The notes under the pieces are model-generated. The model did no database searches. It was not told the DNA's origin and saw only the letters and a list, made by a program, of their open reading frames with translations. 11,013 bases of DNA from positions 1 through 11,013 of the forward strand of contig JAICYA010000031.1 in the NCBI GenBank assembly GCA_025934455.1. The letters run 5' to 3'. The DNA is from Rudaea sp. (GTDB lineage Bacteria; Pseudomonadota; Gammaproteobacteria; Xanthomonadales; Rhodanobacteraceae). Positions within the stretch are counted from its first letter, which is position 1. The number at the start of each line of letters is the position of its first letter. Of the stretch, positions 1 through 6,107 are shown piece by piece. A program made the translations under genes and the position numbers.

Positions 1-477
1 GACCATCTCCATCACTTCGAATACCTCCTCCTCTCGCATTGCGAGAATCGACAGTGGCATGCCCATCTCGTTGTTGAGATTGCAGGCGTTAAGGTGCGTC
101 TTGCCGCACACTGACAGCATCGATGCGAGCAAGGTCTTGACCGTGGTCTTGCCGTTGGAGCCGGTGATGCCAGCCACGCGCGCGCGGCGCTGCGCACGCA
201 CCGCACTGGCAAGATCGCCGAGCGCGAGCAAGGTGTCGGCAACCACGACTTGCGGCAGGTCGACGGCGACGGGGCGGGCAACGAGCGCCGCGGCCGCGCC
301 AGCCCCTTTGGCCTGCGCGAGAAAATCGTGTCCGTCGAAATTCTCGCCCTTGAGTGCGACGAACAAGCCGCCCGCGACCGGCTTGCGGGTGTCCGTGAAC
401 ACTCCATTCACCGCCACATCGGCATCGCGCAGGCTGCCGCGGGTCCACAGGGCGACGTCGGCCAGGCGCAGGTTCAT
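1..477 (-). CDS. murF: UDP-N-acetylmuramoyl-tripeptide--D-alanyl-D-alanine ligase MurF, N-terminal part (cut by window edge)
   Basis: Translating the minus strand from the ATG at 477 gives 159 residues open to the window edge, so the C-terminal two thirds are missing. MurF adds D-Ala-D-Ala to the UDP-MurNAc-tripeptide in the cytoplasm, using ATP, and completes the pentapeptide precursor. The N-terminal domain carries FTDTR (27-31) and GGLFVALKGENFDGHDF (36-52), typical of the UDP-binding domain. The ATP loop ITGSNGKTT is at 104-112 and the family signature NLNNEMGMPL at 133-142. The ATG overlaps the murE stop (ATGA), and a GGAGG Shine-Dalgarno at 485-489, inside the last murE codons, lies 7 nt upstream, which fixes the start and implies translational coupling. 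The family is clear from these motifs and from its place after murE. Confidence 0.95.
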   Translation of the reverse strand, partial: MNLRLADVALWTRGSLRDADVAVNGVFTDTRKPVAGGLFVALKGENFDGHDFLAQAKGAGAAAALVARPVAVDLPQVVVADTLLALGDLASAVRAQRRARVAGITGSNGKTTVKTLLASMLSVCGKTHLNACNLNNEMGMPLSILAMREEEVFEVMEMV

Positions 478-1937
478 GCGCGCGCCTCCAATGCATGGCG
501 TGCGACATCCGCATCGTCGAAGGGCCGTTTGACGCCGCCGCTTTCCTGATACGGCTCGTGACCCTTGCCGGCGATCAACACCACGTCGCCGGCATGCGTC
601 GCGCGCAACGCGAGCGCGATGGCGGCGGCGCGGTCGCGCTCGATGCGCGCGCGTTGCGGTTGCGCAAGACCCGCGACGATTTGCGCGACGATGGCGTCGC
701 CATTCTCGCCGCGCGGATTGTCGTCGGTGACGATGATTTCATCGGCCAGGCGTTCGGCAATCGCGCCCATCTGCGGGCGCTTGCCCTGATCGCGCTCGCC
801 GCCGCAACCGAACACGCAAATCAATTTGCCCGCGCAGTGTGCGCGCAAGCTGGTCAGCGCCTGCTCCAGCGCATCCGGCGTGTGCGCATAGTCGACGACC
901 ACGAGCGGCAGCGCGCCGCCGCCGAGGCGACTCATGCGTCCCGCCACCGGCCGCAGATGCGATAGTGCATTCTGGATTTGTGCAAAGGTATACCCGAGTG
1001 CGCCGAGGCTGGCGGCGACCGCGAGCAGGTTGTACACGTTGAAGCGGCCCAACAGGCGACTCGCAATCGTGCCCTCGCCCCAGGGCGTGACCAGATCGAA
1101 GCCCAAACCATCGCCGTGCGTGCGCACGTTCCGCGCTTGGATTTCCACGTCGGCATCGATGGCATAGCACAGGCGCTGCACATTCGCGGGAAGTCGCGCG
1201 GAAAGCTCGCGGCCGAACGCATCGTCGGCATTGATCACGGCCGCACGCAATCCCGGCCACGCGAACAGTTTCGCCTTGGCCGCGCCGTAGGCCTGCATCG
1301 TGCCGTGATAATCCAGATGGTCGCGGGTCAGGTTCGTGAACACCGCGACCTCGAAGTCCACCGCGTTGACGCGACCCTGGTCGAGCGCATGCGAGGACAC
1401 TTCCATCGCCACATGGCTCGCGCCCGCGTCGCGGAATTGCGCGAGCAGGCCGTGCACGCTGATCGCGTCTGGTGTCGTGCGCTCGCCCGCTTCGATGGCG
1501 CCGACGAGGCCCGCGCCGAGCGTACCGATGGTCGCCGCGCGCGCGCCGAGTGTTTCCAGTGCCGCGGCCAGCAGTTGCACGATGGAGGTCTTGCCGTTCG
1601 TGCCGGTCACGCCGATCACGTGCAGCGACGCGGAAGGCCGGCCGTAGAAACGCGCGGCGATTTCGCCGACGCGATCGCGCAGATCGTCGATCCACACGAC
1701 CGGCGCGTCGAGTGCGGGAGAAACGGCGGACGCAGGGCCTTCGGCGATCATCGCCGAAGCGCCCTGCGCCAGCGCCGCCGGGGCAAACGTGATGCCATGC
1801 GCGCTCGCACCGCGTAACGCGACGAACGCGTCGCCCGCGCGCACGCGGCGCGAATCCAGCGTGAGGCCGGACACGCGAATGTCGCCCGCGACGTCGGCGA
1901 TTCCAGCGAGCAATTCGCGCAGGGATTTGGCGCTCAC
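474..1937 (-). CDS. murE: UDP-N-acetylmuramoyl-L-alanyl-D-glutamate--2,6-diaminopimelate ligase MurE
   Basis: A complete 487-residue Mur ligase with three domains. MurE adds the third amino acid of the peptidoglycan stem peptide in the cytoplasm. The ATP loop GTNGKTS is at 112-118, TTPD at 154-157, EVSSHALDQGRV at 179-190 and YAHTPD at 350-355. The DDNPR motif at 405-409 is the signature of enzymes specific for meso-diaminopimelate rather than lysine, so the wall is predicted to be meso-DAP type. Lys221 in the AAKAKLF segment is the likely carbamylated lysine. The start is GTG at 1937, overlapping the ftsI stop (GTGA), with a strong Shine-Dalgarno 7 nt upstream. The stop overlaps the murF start (ATGA). 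Length and motifs are normal for the family. Confidence 0.97.
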   Translation of the reverse strand: MSAKSLRELLAGIADVAGDIRVSGLTLDSRRVRAGDAFVALRGASAHGITFAPAALAQGASAMIAEGPASAVSPALDAPVVWIDDLRDRVGEIAARFYGRPSASLHVIGVTGTNGKTSIVQLLAAALETLGARAATIGTLGAGLVGAIEAGERTTPDAISVHGLLAQFRDAGASHVAMEVSSHALDQGRVNAVDFEVAVFTNLTRDHLDYHGTMQAYGAAKAKLFAWPGLRAAVINADDAFGRELSARLPANVQRLCYAIDADVEIQARNVRTHGDGLGFDLVTPWGEGTIASRLLGRFNVYNLLAVAASLGALGYTFAQIQNALSHLRPVAGRMSRLGGGALPLVVVDYAHTPDALEQALTSLRAHCAGKLICVFGCGGERDQGKRPQMGAIAERLADEIIVTDDNPRGENGDAIVAQIVAGLAQPQRARIERDRAAAIALALRATHAGDVVLIAGKGHEPYQESGGVKRPFDDADVARHALEARA

Positions 1938-3754
1938 GGCACCGCCTCCTCGTAACTCGTGTCGCCCGGCGGATAATCCGGCGCCTTGCTGCCCGGCTGG
2001 ATCGGCGCGCCGGTGTCGGGCCCGCCCGCATACCAGTGCTGCACGTTATCCGGCGGAATGTCGAGCAGACGCAGCGCGCCGGTCATCACCTGGCTGAACA
2101 CCGGCGCCGAGACCGTGCCGCCGAAGTAGCCGCCCTGCGGATCGTGGATCACCACGACCGCGACCAGACGCGGATTGCTCGCCGGCGCGAGACCCGCGAA
2201 CAACGAGATGTAGCGACTCTCGTAGCCGCCAGCCACGGCCTGGCGCGACGTGCCGGTCTTGCCGGCGACGAGATAATTCGGCACCGCCGCACGCAACGCC
2301 GTGCCGCCGGGCGCGACCACGGTCTCAAGCATTTTCACGAGGGTATGTGCGAGTTGCGGATCGATCACGGCGACATCCGGATTGCGCACACCCTTGACGA
2401 ACGTGGGCTGGCGCAAGCGTCCACCGTCGGCGAGCGCGGCATAGGCCTGGGCGAGTTGCAGCGTGGTCACGTTGAGGCCGTAACCGTAGGCAATGGTCGC
2501 CTTCTCGATCACGCCCCAACTGCGCGCGGGTGGCAGGAACCCCGGCGATTCGCCGGGGAACCCGCTGCCCGTGGACTCGCCGAAACCGAAACGATGGTCC
2601 ATGTCATACATGTCCTCGTTCGGCAGGGTCAGTGCGATCTTGGCCGCACCGATGTTGCTTGAATGCGTGATCACGCCGGTGACGGTGAGCAGACCGTGGT
2701 TGGCGACGTCGCGGATGATGTGCCCGGCGAGCACGAACGTGCCGGGGTTGGTGTCGATCGGCGTATCCGGCGTCCACTTGCCGCTTTGCAGCGCAGTCGC
2801 GATCGTGAACGGCTTCATCGTCGAACCCGGCTCGACCACGTCGGTCACGGCGCGGTTGCGCCGGTAGGCCGGATCGGCGGCGGGCGCGTTCGGGTTGTAC
2901 GAAGGCTGATTGACCATCGCGAGGATTTCGCCGTTGGTCGCGTCCAGCACGACCATCGAACCGGACTTGGCGTGATGGTCGATGATCGCGGCCTTGAGGT
3001 CGCGATAGGCCAGGTACTGGATGCGGCGATCGATGGACAAGGTCAGGTCGCGCCCCGGTTTCGGCTCGCGCACCAGTTCCACGTTCTCGACGGTGTTGCC
3101 CTTGTTGTCGCGGATGACGCGTTTCGCGCCGGGCTTGCCGGCCAGCCAGTCGTCGAAGGACAACTCGAGTCCTTCCTGACCGCGGTCGTCGATGTTGGTC
3201 ACGCCGAGCACGTGCGCGGTGACTTCGCCGCCGGGATAAAAGCGCTTGTATTCGCGCTGGCTGGACACCCCGGCGACGCCGAGCGCAAGGATCGCCTGCG
3301 CGTCGTCGGGATTAAGCTGGCGCTTCAGGTACAGGAATTCGCGGCCCTGGTGTTGTTCGAGCTTCTGCTTGAGCGCAGCCGCATCGACGCCAAGCGCCTT
3401 GGCCAGTTCCGCAATGCGTTCGGGCTGTTCGAGCACCTGGCCGGGATCGCACCAGACCGACTCGACCGGCGTGGACACCGCCAGCGGCTCGCCGTTGCGG
3501 TCGAAGATGGTGCCGCGCGACACCGGGATCGGCACTTCGCGCAGGAAACGCGCGTCGCCTTGCTGCTGGTAGAAATCCTTGCGCACCACTTGCAGATCGA
3601 CGGCGCGCACGATCAGTGCGGTGGCCGCCAGCACCAGCACCATGAGCACGAGATAAAGCCGGCCGCGCGTGTTCACCGGCGGCATGCGCGTTTTCACACG
3701 TGCGCCATCGCCGTGCTTCGTGCGCGGCGGCGCGGGATGCGAGGTCAGCAGCAT
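1934..3754 (-). CDS. ftsI: Peptidoglycan D,D-transpeptidase FtsI (PBP3)
   Basis: A 606-residue class B penicillin-binding protein. FtsI cross-links septal peptidoglycan as partner of FtsW in the divisome and is anchored in the inner membrane with its catalytic domain in the periplasm. A basic cytoplasmic tail (1-32) is followed by one membrane segment at about 33-50. The pedestal domain includes RGTIFDRNGEPLAVS (80-94). The transpeptidase domain has all three active-site motifs: STMK at 311-314 (Ser311 the acylated nucleophile), SSN at 365-367 and KTGTS at 499-503. There is no PASTA domain, and the tail after about 570 is rich in Pro and Gly. The ATG at 3754 has GGAGG (3760-3764) 5 nt upstream and lies 16 nt after the ftsL stop. 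The stop overlaps the murE GTG. Confidence 0.97.
   Translation of the reverse strand: MLLTSHPAPPRTKHGDGARVKTRMPPVNTRGRLYLVLMVLVLAATALIVRAVDLQVVRKDFYQQQGDARFLREVPIPVSRGTIFDRNGEPLAVSTPVESVWCDPGQVLEQPERIAELAKALGVDAAALKQKLEQHQGREFLYLKRQLNPDDAQAILALGVAGVSSQREYKRFYPGGEVTAHVLGVTNIDDRGQEGLELSFDDWLAGKPGAKRVIRDNKGNTVENVELVREPKPGRDLTLSIDRRIQYLAYRDLKAAIIDHHAKSGSMVVLDATNGEILAMVNQPSYNPNAPAADPAYRRNRAVTDVVEPGSTMKPFTIATALQSGKWTPDTPIDTNPGTFVLAGHIIRDVANHGLLTVTGVITHSSNIGAAKIALTLPNEDMYDMDHRFGFGESTGSGFPGESPGFLPPARSWGVIEKATIAYGYGLNVTTLQLAQAYAALADGGRLRQPTFVKGVRNPDVAVIDPQLAHTLVKMLETVVAPGGTALRAAVPNYLVAGKTGTSRQAVAGGYESRYISLFAGLAPASNPRLVAVVVIHDPQGGYFGGTVSAPVFSQVMTGALRLLDIPPDNVQHWYAGGPDTGAPIQPGSKAPDYPPGDTSYEEAVP
1945..1951 (-). 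promoter_or_regulatory. Shine-Dalgarno of murE, inside the end of ftsI
   Basis: The minus strand reads GAGGAGG here, 7 nt before the GTG start of murE. The same bases encode the two glutamates of the ftsI C-terminus (YEEAVP). It supports the GTG at 1937 as the true murE start and suggests that terminating ftsI ribosomes hand over to murE. Confidence 0.75.
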
Positions 3755-3770
3755 GCGGGCCTCCGTGCGC

Positions 3771-4043
3771 TCATTGCTTCACCACCACGGTGTCGGTGGC
3801 GCCGGGATTGACCATGCCGAGCTGGCCGCGCGCGATCTGCTCGATGCGATTGGGTTCGGCCCAGGTCGCCTGCTCGAGTTCGAGGCGGCCGAATTCGGTG
3901 TTGAGATCGTCCTGCTCGTGGGTCAGGCGCGTGAGTTCGCCGAACAGGATGCGGTCCTGCTGGCGCGCATAAACGACCCCGATCGCGCTGGTCACAACGG
4001 CGGCGAGCAACAACAGCACGATGATGGCGCCGATCGCCTTCAT
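3771..4043 (-). CDS. ftsL: Cell division protein FtsL
   Basis: A 90-residue bitopic membrane protein. Residues 1-25 ([20 protein letters not shown] onward) form a very short cytoplasmic tail and a single membrane helix. The rest is a periplasmic heptad-like stretch (about 26-65, [20 protein letters not shown]) that would form the coiled coil with FtsB. The end, [15 protein letters not shown], matches the conserved FtsL C-terminus. FtsL, FtsB and FtsQ form the complex that licenses FtsWI at the septum. Sequence conservation in this family is low, so the call rests on topology, the C-terminal motif and the position between rsmH and ftsI. The ATG overlaps the rsmH stop (ATGA), and a GGAG lies 8 nt upstream. 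Confidence 0.92.
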   Translation of the reverse strand: MKAIGAIIVLLLLAAVVTSAIGVVYARQQDRILFGELTRLTHEQDDLNTEFGRLELEQATWAEPNRIEQIARGQLGMVNPGATDTVVVKQ

Positions 4044-4966
4044 CCGAGTTTCTCCGCCACGCGCAGCACCGCGCTGCGCGCGCGCGGATTGCGCGCGAGT
4101 TCCGCGTCACCGGGCATTTGCGCGTGCCCGATCAGACGCAACGACAACGTCGCAGGGGCAGGCGGAGGCAGGCCGCGTCGCGTGGGCGGCGCCTGCGACT
4201 GGTCGCGCAGGAACTGCTTGACTGCGCGGTCTTCCAGCGAATGGAAACTGATGACGCACAGGCGCCCGCCGGCACGCAGGCGCGTCACCGCGCCGCACAG
4301 TCCGCGTGCGAGCGCATCCATCTCGCCATTCACCGCGATGCGCAGCGCCTGGAAACTACGCGTGGCCGGATGCTTGCCGGACGGCGGCCGGCCGACGATG
4401 CCGGCGATCAGTTCCGCCAGTTCACCGGTGCGCACGATGGGCACGCTGCGCCGCTGCGCGACGATTGCGCGCGCGATGCGCCGGCTCATGCGTTCCTCAC
4501 CATAATTCCACAACACGTCCGCGATCTCTTTCTCGTCTGCCCGCGCCAGAAACTCGGCCGCGCTCTCGCCGCCGGTCGGATCCATGCGCATGTCCAGCGG
4601 CGCATCGGCACGGAAACTGAATCCGCGCTCGGCGTCGTCCAATTGCGGCGAGGACACGCCCAGGTCCAGCAACACGCCATCCAGCCCGCCCAGCGTCGCA
4701 TCCCAATCGGCCAAATCGGCGAAATTGCCGTGGCGAATCGCTACGCGCGCGTCCGCGCCGAACTCCCGCCGTGCCGCCGCCACCGCCGTTGGGTCGCGGT
4801 CCATCAGCAGCAGGCGACCGCGCGGGCCAAGCCGTTCCAGGATCGCGCGCGCATGCCCGCCGCGTCCGAACGTGCCGTCCAGGTAGGTGCCGTCGTCGCC
4901 GACGTAAAGTCCTTCCAGCGTCTCCTGGAGCATCACCGCGGCATGCTTGTCATTGGCCATCGGCAT
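4040..4966 (-). CDS. rsmH: 16S rRNA (cytosine-1402-N4)-methyltransferase RsmH (MraW)
   Basis: RsmH uses S-adenosylmethionine to methylate N4 of C1402 in the decoding centre of 16S rRNA. From the ATG at 4966 the protein has 308 residues, normal for the family. Visible motifs are KHAAVMLQE near the N-terminus, the SAM loop [12 protein letters not shown] at 28-39, [12 protein letters not shown] at 99-110, [10 protein letters not shown] at 204-213, [10 protein letters not shown] at 238-247, and [10 protein letters not shown] at 293-302. The reading frame stays open upstream to 5353, but that part overlaps mraZ and resembles nothing in RsmH, so I reject it. The start could also be the ATG at 4960, two codons later; neither has a strong Shine-Dalgarno. 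The gap to mraZ is 26 nt, so the two genes are surely cotranscribed. Confidence 0.96.
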   Translation of the reverse strand: MPMANDKHAAVMLQETLEGLYVGDDGTYLDGTFGRGGHARAILERLGPRGRLLLMDRDPTAVAAARREFGADARVAIRHGNFADLADWDATLGGLDGVLLDLGVSSPQLDDAERGFSFRADAPLDMRMDPTGGESAAEFLARADEKEIADVLWNYGEERMSRRIARAIVAQRRSVPIVRTGELAELIAGIVGRPPSGKHPATRSFQALRIAVNGEMDALARGLCGAVTRLRAGGRLCVISFHSLEDRAVKQFLRDQSQAPPTRRGLPPPAPATLSLRLIGHAQMPGDAELARNPRARSAVLRVAEKLG

Positions 4967-4992
4967 CGTCCAGGCGGCGCGGCACGGCGCGG

Positions 4993-5439
4993 TCACAATC
5001 TCAGATCCAGCATTTCGTCCGACAATTCGTGTTCGCCGATGCTCTGGCGGATCTTGTTCAGATGCGCCTGCTCGCTCCACAACTCGAACTTCGCGTTCAT
5101 GCCGAGCAGCACCGCCTTCTTCTCGATGCCGGCCGCACCGCGCTGGCTTGCCGGCACCAGCACGCGCGCGTTGCCGTCCAGTTCCACCGTCGCCGCCGCG
5201 CCAACCAGCTTGAGCTGCAGGTCGCGATGCACGCGCTTGACGCTGGACAGCGCGTTGATCTGGTCGCGCACTTTTTCCCACTCGCCGAACGGGAACAGCC
5301 ACAGGCAGCCCGGCTCGAACGGGTTGTAGGTGAACACCAGACGATTCGCGCACGCCTTCGCCACCGCCTCGCGATAAGCGGTCGGCAGGGCCAGGCGGCC
5401 CTTGTCGTCAAGCGTGATGGCGGTTTCACCCTGGAACAT
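4993..5439 (-). CDS. mraZ: Transcriptional regulator MraZ
   Basis: A 148-residue protein with two tandem AbrB/MraZ-type half-domains, each carrying the DxxxR motif: DDKGR at 11-15 and DGNAR at 88-92. It begins MFQGET, close to the usual MF(R/Q)G start. MraZ forms a ring-shaped oligomer that binds repeats upstream of its own gene and, in Escherichia coli, represses the dcw operon. The matching repeats are present here just upstream and touch the start codon, which supports autoregulation. It is the first gene of the division cluster, followed by rsmH after 26 nt. Length and both motifs are intact. Confidence 0.96.
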   Translation of the reverse strand: MFQGETAITLDDKGRLALPTAYREAVAKACANRLVFTYNPFEPGCLWLFPFGEWEKVRDQINALSSVKRVHRDLQLKLVGAAATVELDGNARVLVPASQRGAAGIEKKAVLLGMNAKFELWSEQAHLNKIRQSIGEHELSDEMLDLRL

Positions 5440-5440
5440 T

Positions 5441-5466
5441 TCCCACTAAAACCCACGAAATCCCAC
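5441..5466 (-). promoter_or_regulatory. MraZ operator: three GTGGG boxes at 10-bp spacing
   Basis: On the minus strand GTGGG occurs at 5466-5462, 5456-5452 and 5446-5442, each box starting exactly 10 bp after the previous one. The units read GTGGGATTTC, GTGGGTTTTA and GTGGGAAATG, the last containing the mraZ ATG. MraZ is known to bind TGGG-type direct repeats with about 10-bp periodicity, one helical turn. Here the array lies downstream of the predicted transcription start and covers the ribosome binding region, so bound MraZ would block transcription. Seen directly: the repeats and spacing. Inferred: binding by this MraZ. Confidence 0.85.
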
Positions 5467-5475
5467 TAGCAGCGA

Positions 5476-5504
5476 ACAGTAGTCCGCACGAGCACCCCTG
5501 TCAA
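5476..5504 (-). promoter_or_regulatory. Predicted promoter of mraZ and the dcw cluster
   Basis: The minus strand has a perfect -35 box TTGACA (5504-5499), a 17-bp spacer and a -10 candidate TACTGT (5481-5476). The expected transcription start is near 5469, placing the three MraZ boxes in the first 30 transcribed bases. The -10 matches the consensus at only three positions, but the spacing and perfect -35 make it the best promoter in the spacer. Confidence 0.65.
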
Positions 5505-5517
5505 GGGAAAATTTGCT

Positions 5518-5526
5518 TGTGGATCA
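5518..5526 (-). promoter_or_regulatory. DnaA-box-like 9-mer upstream of the mraZ promoter
   Basis: The minus strand reads TGATCCACA, one mismatch from the DnaA box TTATCCACA. It lies about 14 bp upstream of the mraZ -35 box. The match is seen in the sequence; DnaA binding is inferred and untested. Confidence 0.3.
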
Positions 5527-5575
5527 ATGGGAAAGCGCAGGTTTTACAGAATTTCGAGTGAATTCTCAGGAGTCC

Positions 5576-5606
5576 AAAAAAGCCGATTGAATTCATTCGA
5601 TTTTTT
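5576..5606. terminator. Symmetric A-tract/T-tract hairpin, possible bidirectional terminator
   Basis: An imperfect inverted repeat centred on GAATTC has six A's at its left end (5576-5581) and six T's at its right end (5601-5606). On both strands the hairpin ends in a run of T's, as in bidirectional intrinsic terminators. The stem has two internal mismatches and a G-T pair, and its core is AT-rich, so it is weaker than a classical terminator. On the minus strand it could stop residual transcription from rnpB before mraZ. Confidence 0.4.
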
Positions 5607-5632
5607 GTAAAAAGAAATCAGCATGGCATGTC

Positions 5633-5656
5633 AAAAAACATGCTGCAGTGCAGCAT
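5633..5656 (-). terminator. Intrinsic terminator downstream of rnpB
   Basis: Read on the minus strand, ATGCTGC-ACT-GCAGCAT forms a 7-bp stem with a 3-nt loop (5656-5640). It is followed after one base by TTTTTT (5638-5633). It lies about 77 nt past the mature 3' end of the RNase P RNA and is in the right orientation to end that transcript. Confidence 0.6.
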
Positions 5657-5714
5657 TCGAGAATCGACCCGCACCCGCGCCACCGCAATGTATATTTTGC
5701 GAAAAATGACAATA

Positions 5715-5723
5715 AGTGGATAA
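5715..5723 (-). promoter_or_regulatory. DnaA-box-like 9-mer beside the rnpB 3' end
   Basis: The minus strand reads TTATCCACT, differing from the DnaA box TTATCCACA only in the last base. It is 10 bp past the rnpB 3' end and in the same orientation as the second such site at 5518-5526. Binding is not shown. Confidence 0.3.
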
Positions 5724-5732
5724 ATATAAAAA

Positions 5733-6095
5733 GGTGGAGTCGGCCGGTAAGCCGGGTTCTGTCGTGGACAGCCATTCCTCTAGGCGCCGCGTCGCCGCGG
5801 CGCTCGAGCAACCAACCCGGGAGCGACGCGGGCCGCGCCATTGCTCCCCTATTCGGTCTTGCTCCAGGTGGGGTTTGCCGTGCCGGTCCGTTGCCGGACT
5901 CGCGGTGCGCTCTTACCGCACCATTTCACCCTTGCCTGATCCTGAACATTCCGAAGAATGCCCGGCCATCGGCGGTATCTTTCTGTTGCACTATCCGTCG
6001 GCTCGCGCCGCCCAGGCGTTACCTGGCACCTTGCCCTGTGGAGCCCGGACTTTCCTCGGCACCCTTGCGGATGACGCGACTGCCTGGCCGACTCC
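5733..6095 (-). ncRNA. rnpB: RNase P RNA (type A)
   Basis: This is the catalytic RNA of RNase P, which cleaves the 5' leader from tRNA precursors together with the RnpA protein. On the minus strand the 5' end GGAGTCGGCC (6095-6086) pairs perfectly with GGCCGACTCC (5745-5736) to form helix P1. The conserved core segment GAGGAAAGTCCGGGCTC is at 6057-6041, followed by AGGTGCCAGGTAACGCCTGG. The segments AGTGCAACAGAAAGATACCG and AGGGTGAAATGGTGCGGTAA follow, then AGAACCCGGCTTA (5760-5748) near the 3' end, the partner of the first core segment in P4. The length of about 363 nt is normal for type A. The mature 3' end is followed by five T's. Exact ends are inferred from P1. The gene sits between the decarboxylase and mraZ. 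Confidence 0.97.
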
Positions 6096-6101
6096 GCGCG
6101 T

Positions 6102-6107
6102 AGTTTA
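6102..6107 (-). promoter_or_regulatory. Candidate -10 box of rnpB overlapping the upstream stop codon
   Basis: The minus strand reads TAAACT, ending 7 nt before the G at 6095 that begins helix P1, the right distance for a -10 box. Its first three bases are the TAA stop of the upstream decarboxylase. The only -35-like hexamer, TTGCCC (6133-6128), is 20 bp upstream, longer than ideal, so the promoter is tentative. The alternative is that rnpB is processed from a longer transcript. Confidence 0.4.

Larger units (their letters stand above)
5440..5732. other. Non-coding AT-rich control region between rnpB and mraZ
   Basis: This 293-bp spacer is visibly richer in A and T than its surroundings and has no convincing coding frame. 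It holds the mraZ promoter and MraZ boxes, two DnaA-box-like sites, the rnpB terminator and the A/T-tract hairpin. A further short inverted repeat, AGAATT/AATTCT (5548-5553 and 5561-5566), has no assigned role. Confidence 0.7.

Noticed and set aside
2663..3811. 382-residue plus-strand open frame opposite ftsI
   Set aside because: Antisense shadow of ftsI, which has all three penicillin-binding motifs.
4118..5329. 403-residue plus-strand open frame opposite rsmH and mraZ
   Set aside because: It crosses two well-supported genes on the other strand and shows no recognisable motifs.
4967..5353. N-terminal extension of rsmH to give a 437-residue protein
   Set aside because: The extension overlaps most of mraZ in another frame and has no RsmH-like sequence; the family N-terminus begins at [13 protein letters not shown].
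5440..5732. Replication origin suggested by DnaA-like boxes in an AT-rich spacer
   Set aside because: Only two imperfect boxes, and no dnaA, dnaN, gidA or rpmH nearby; a regulatory role is more likely than an origin.
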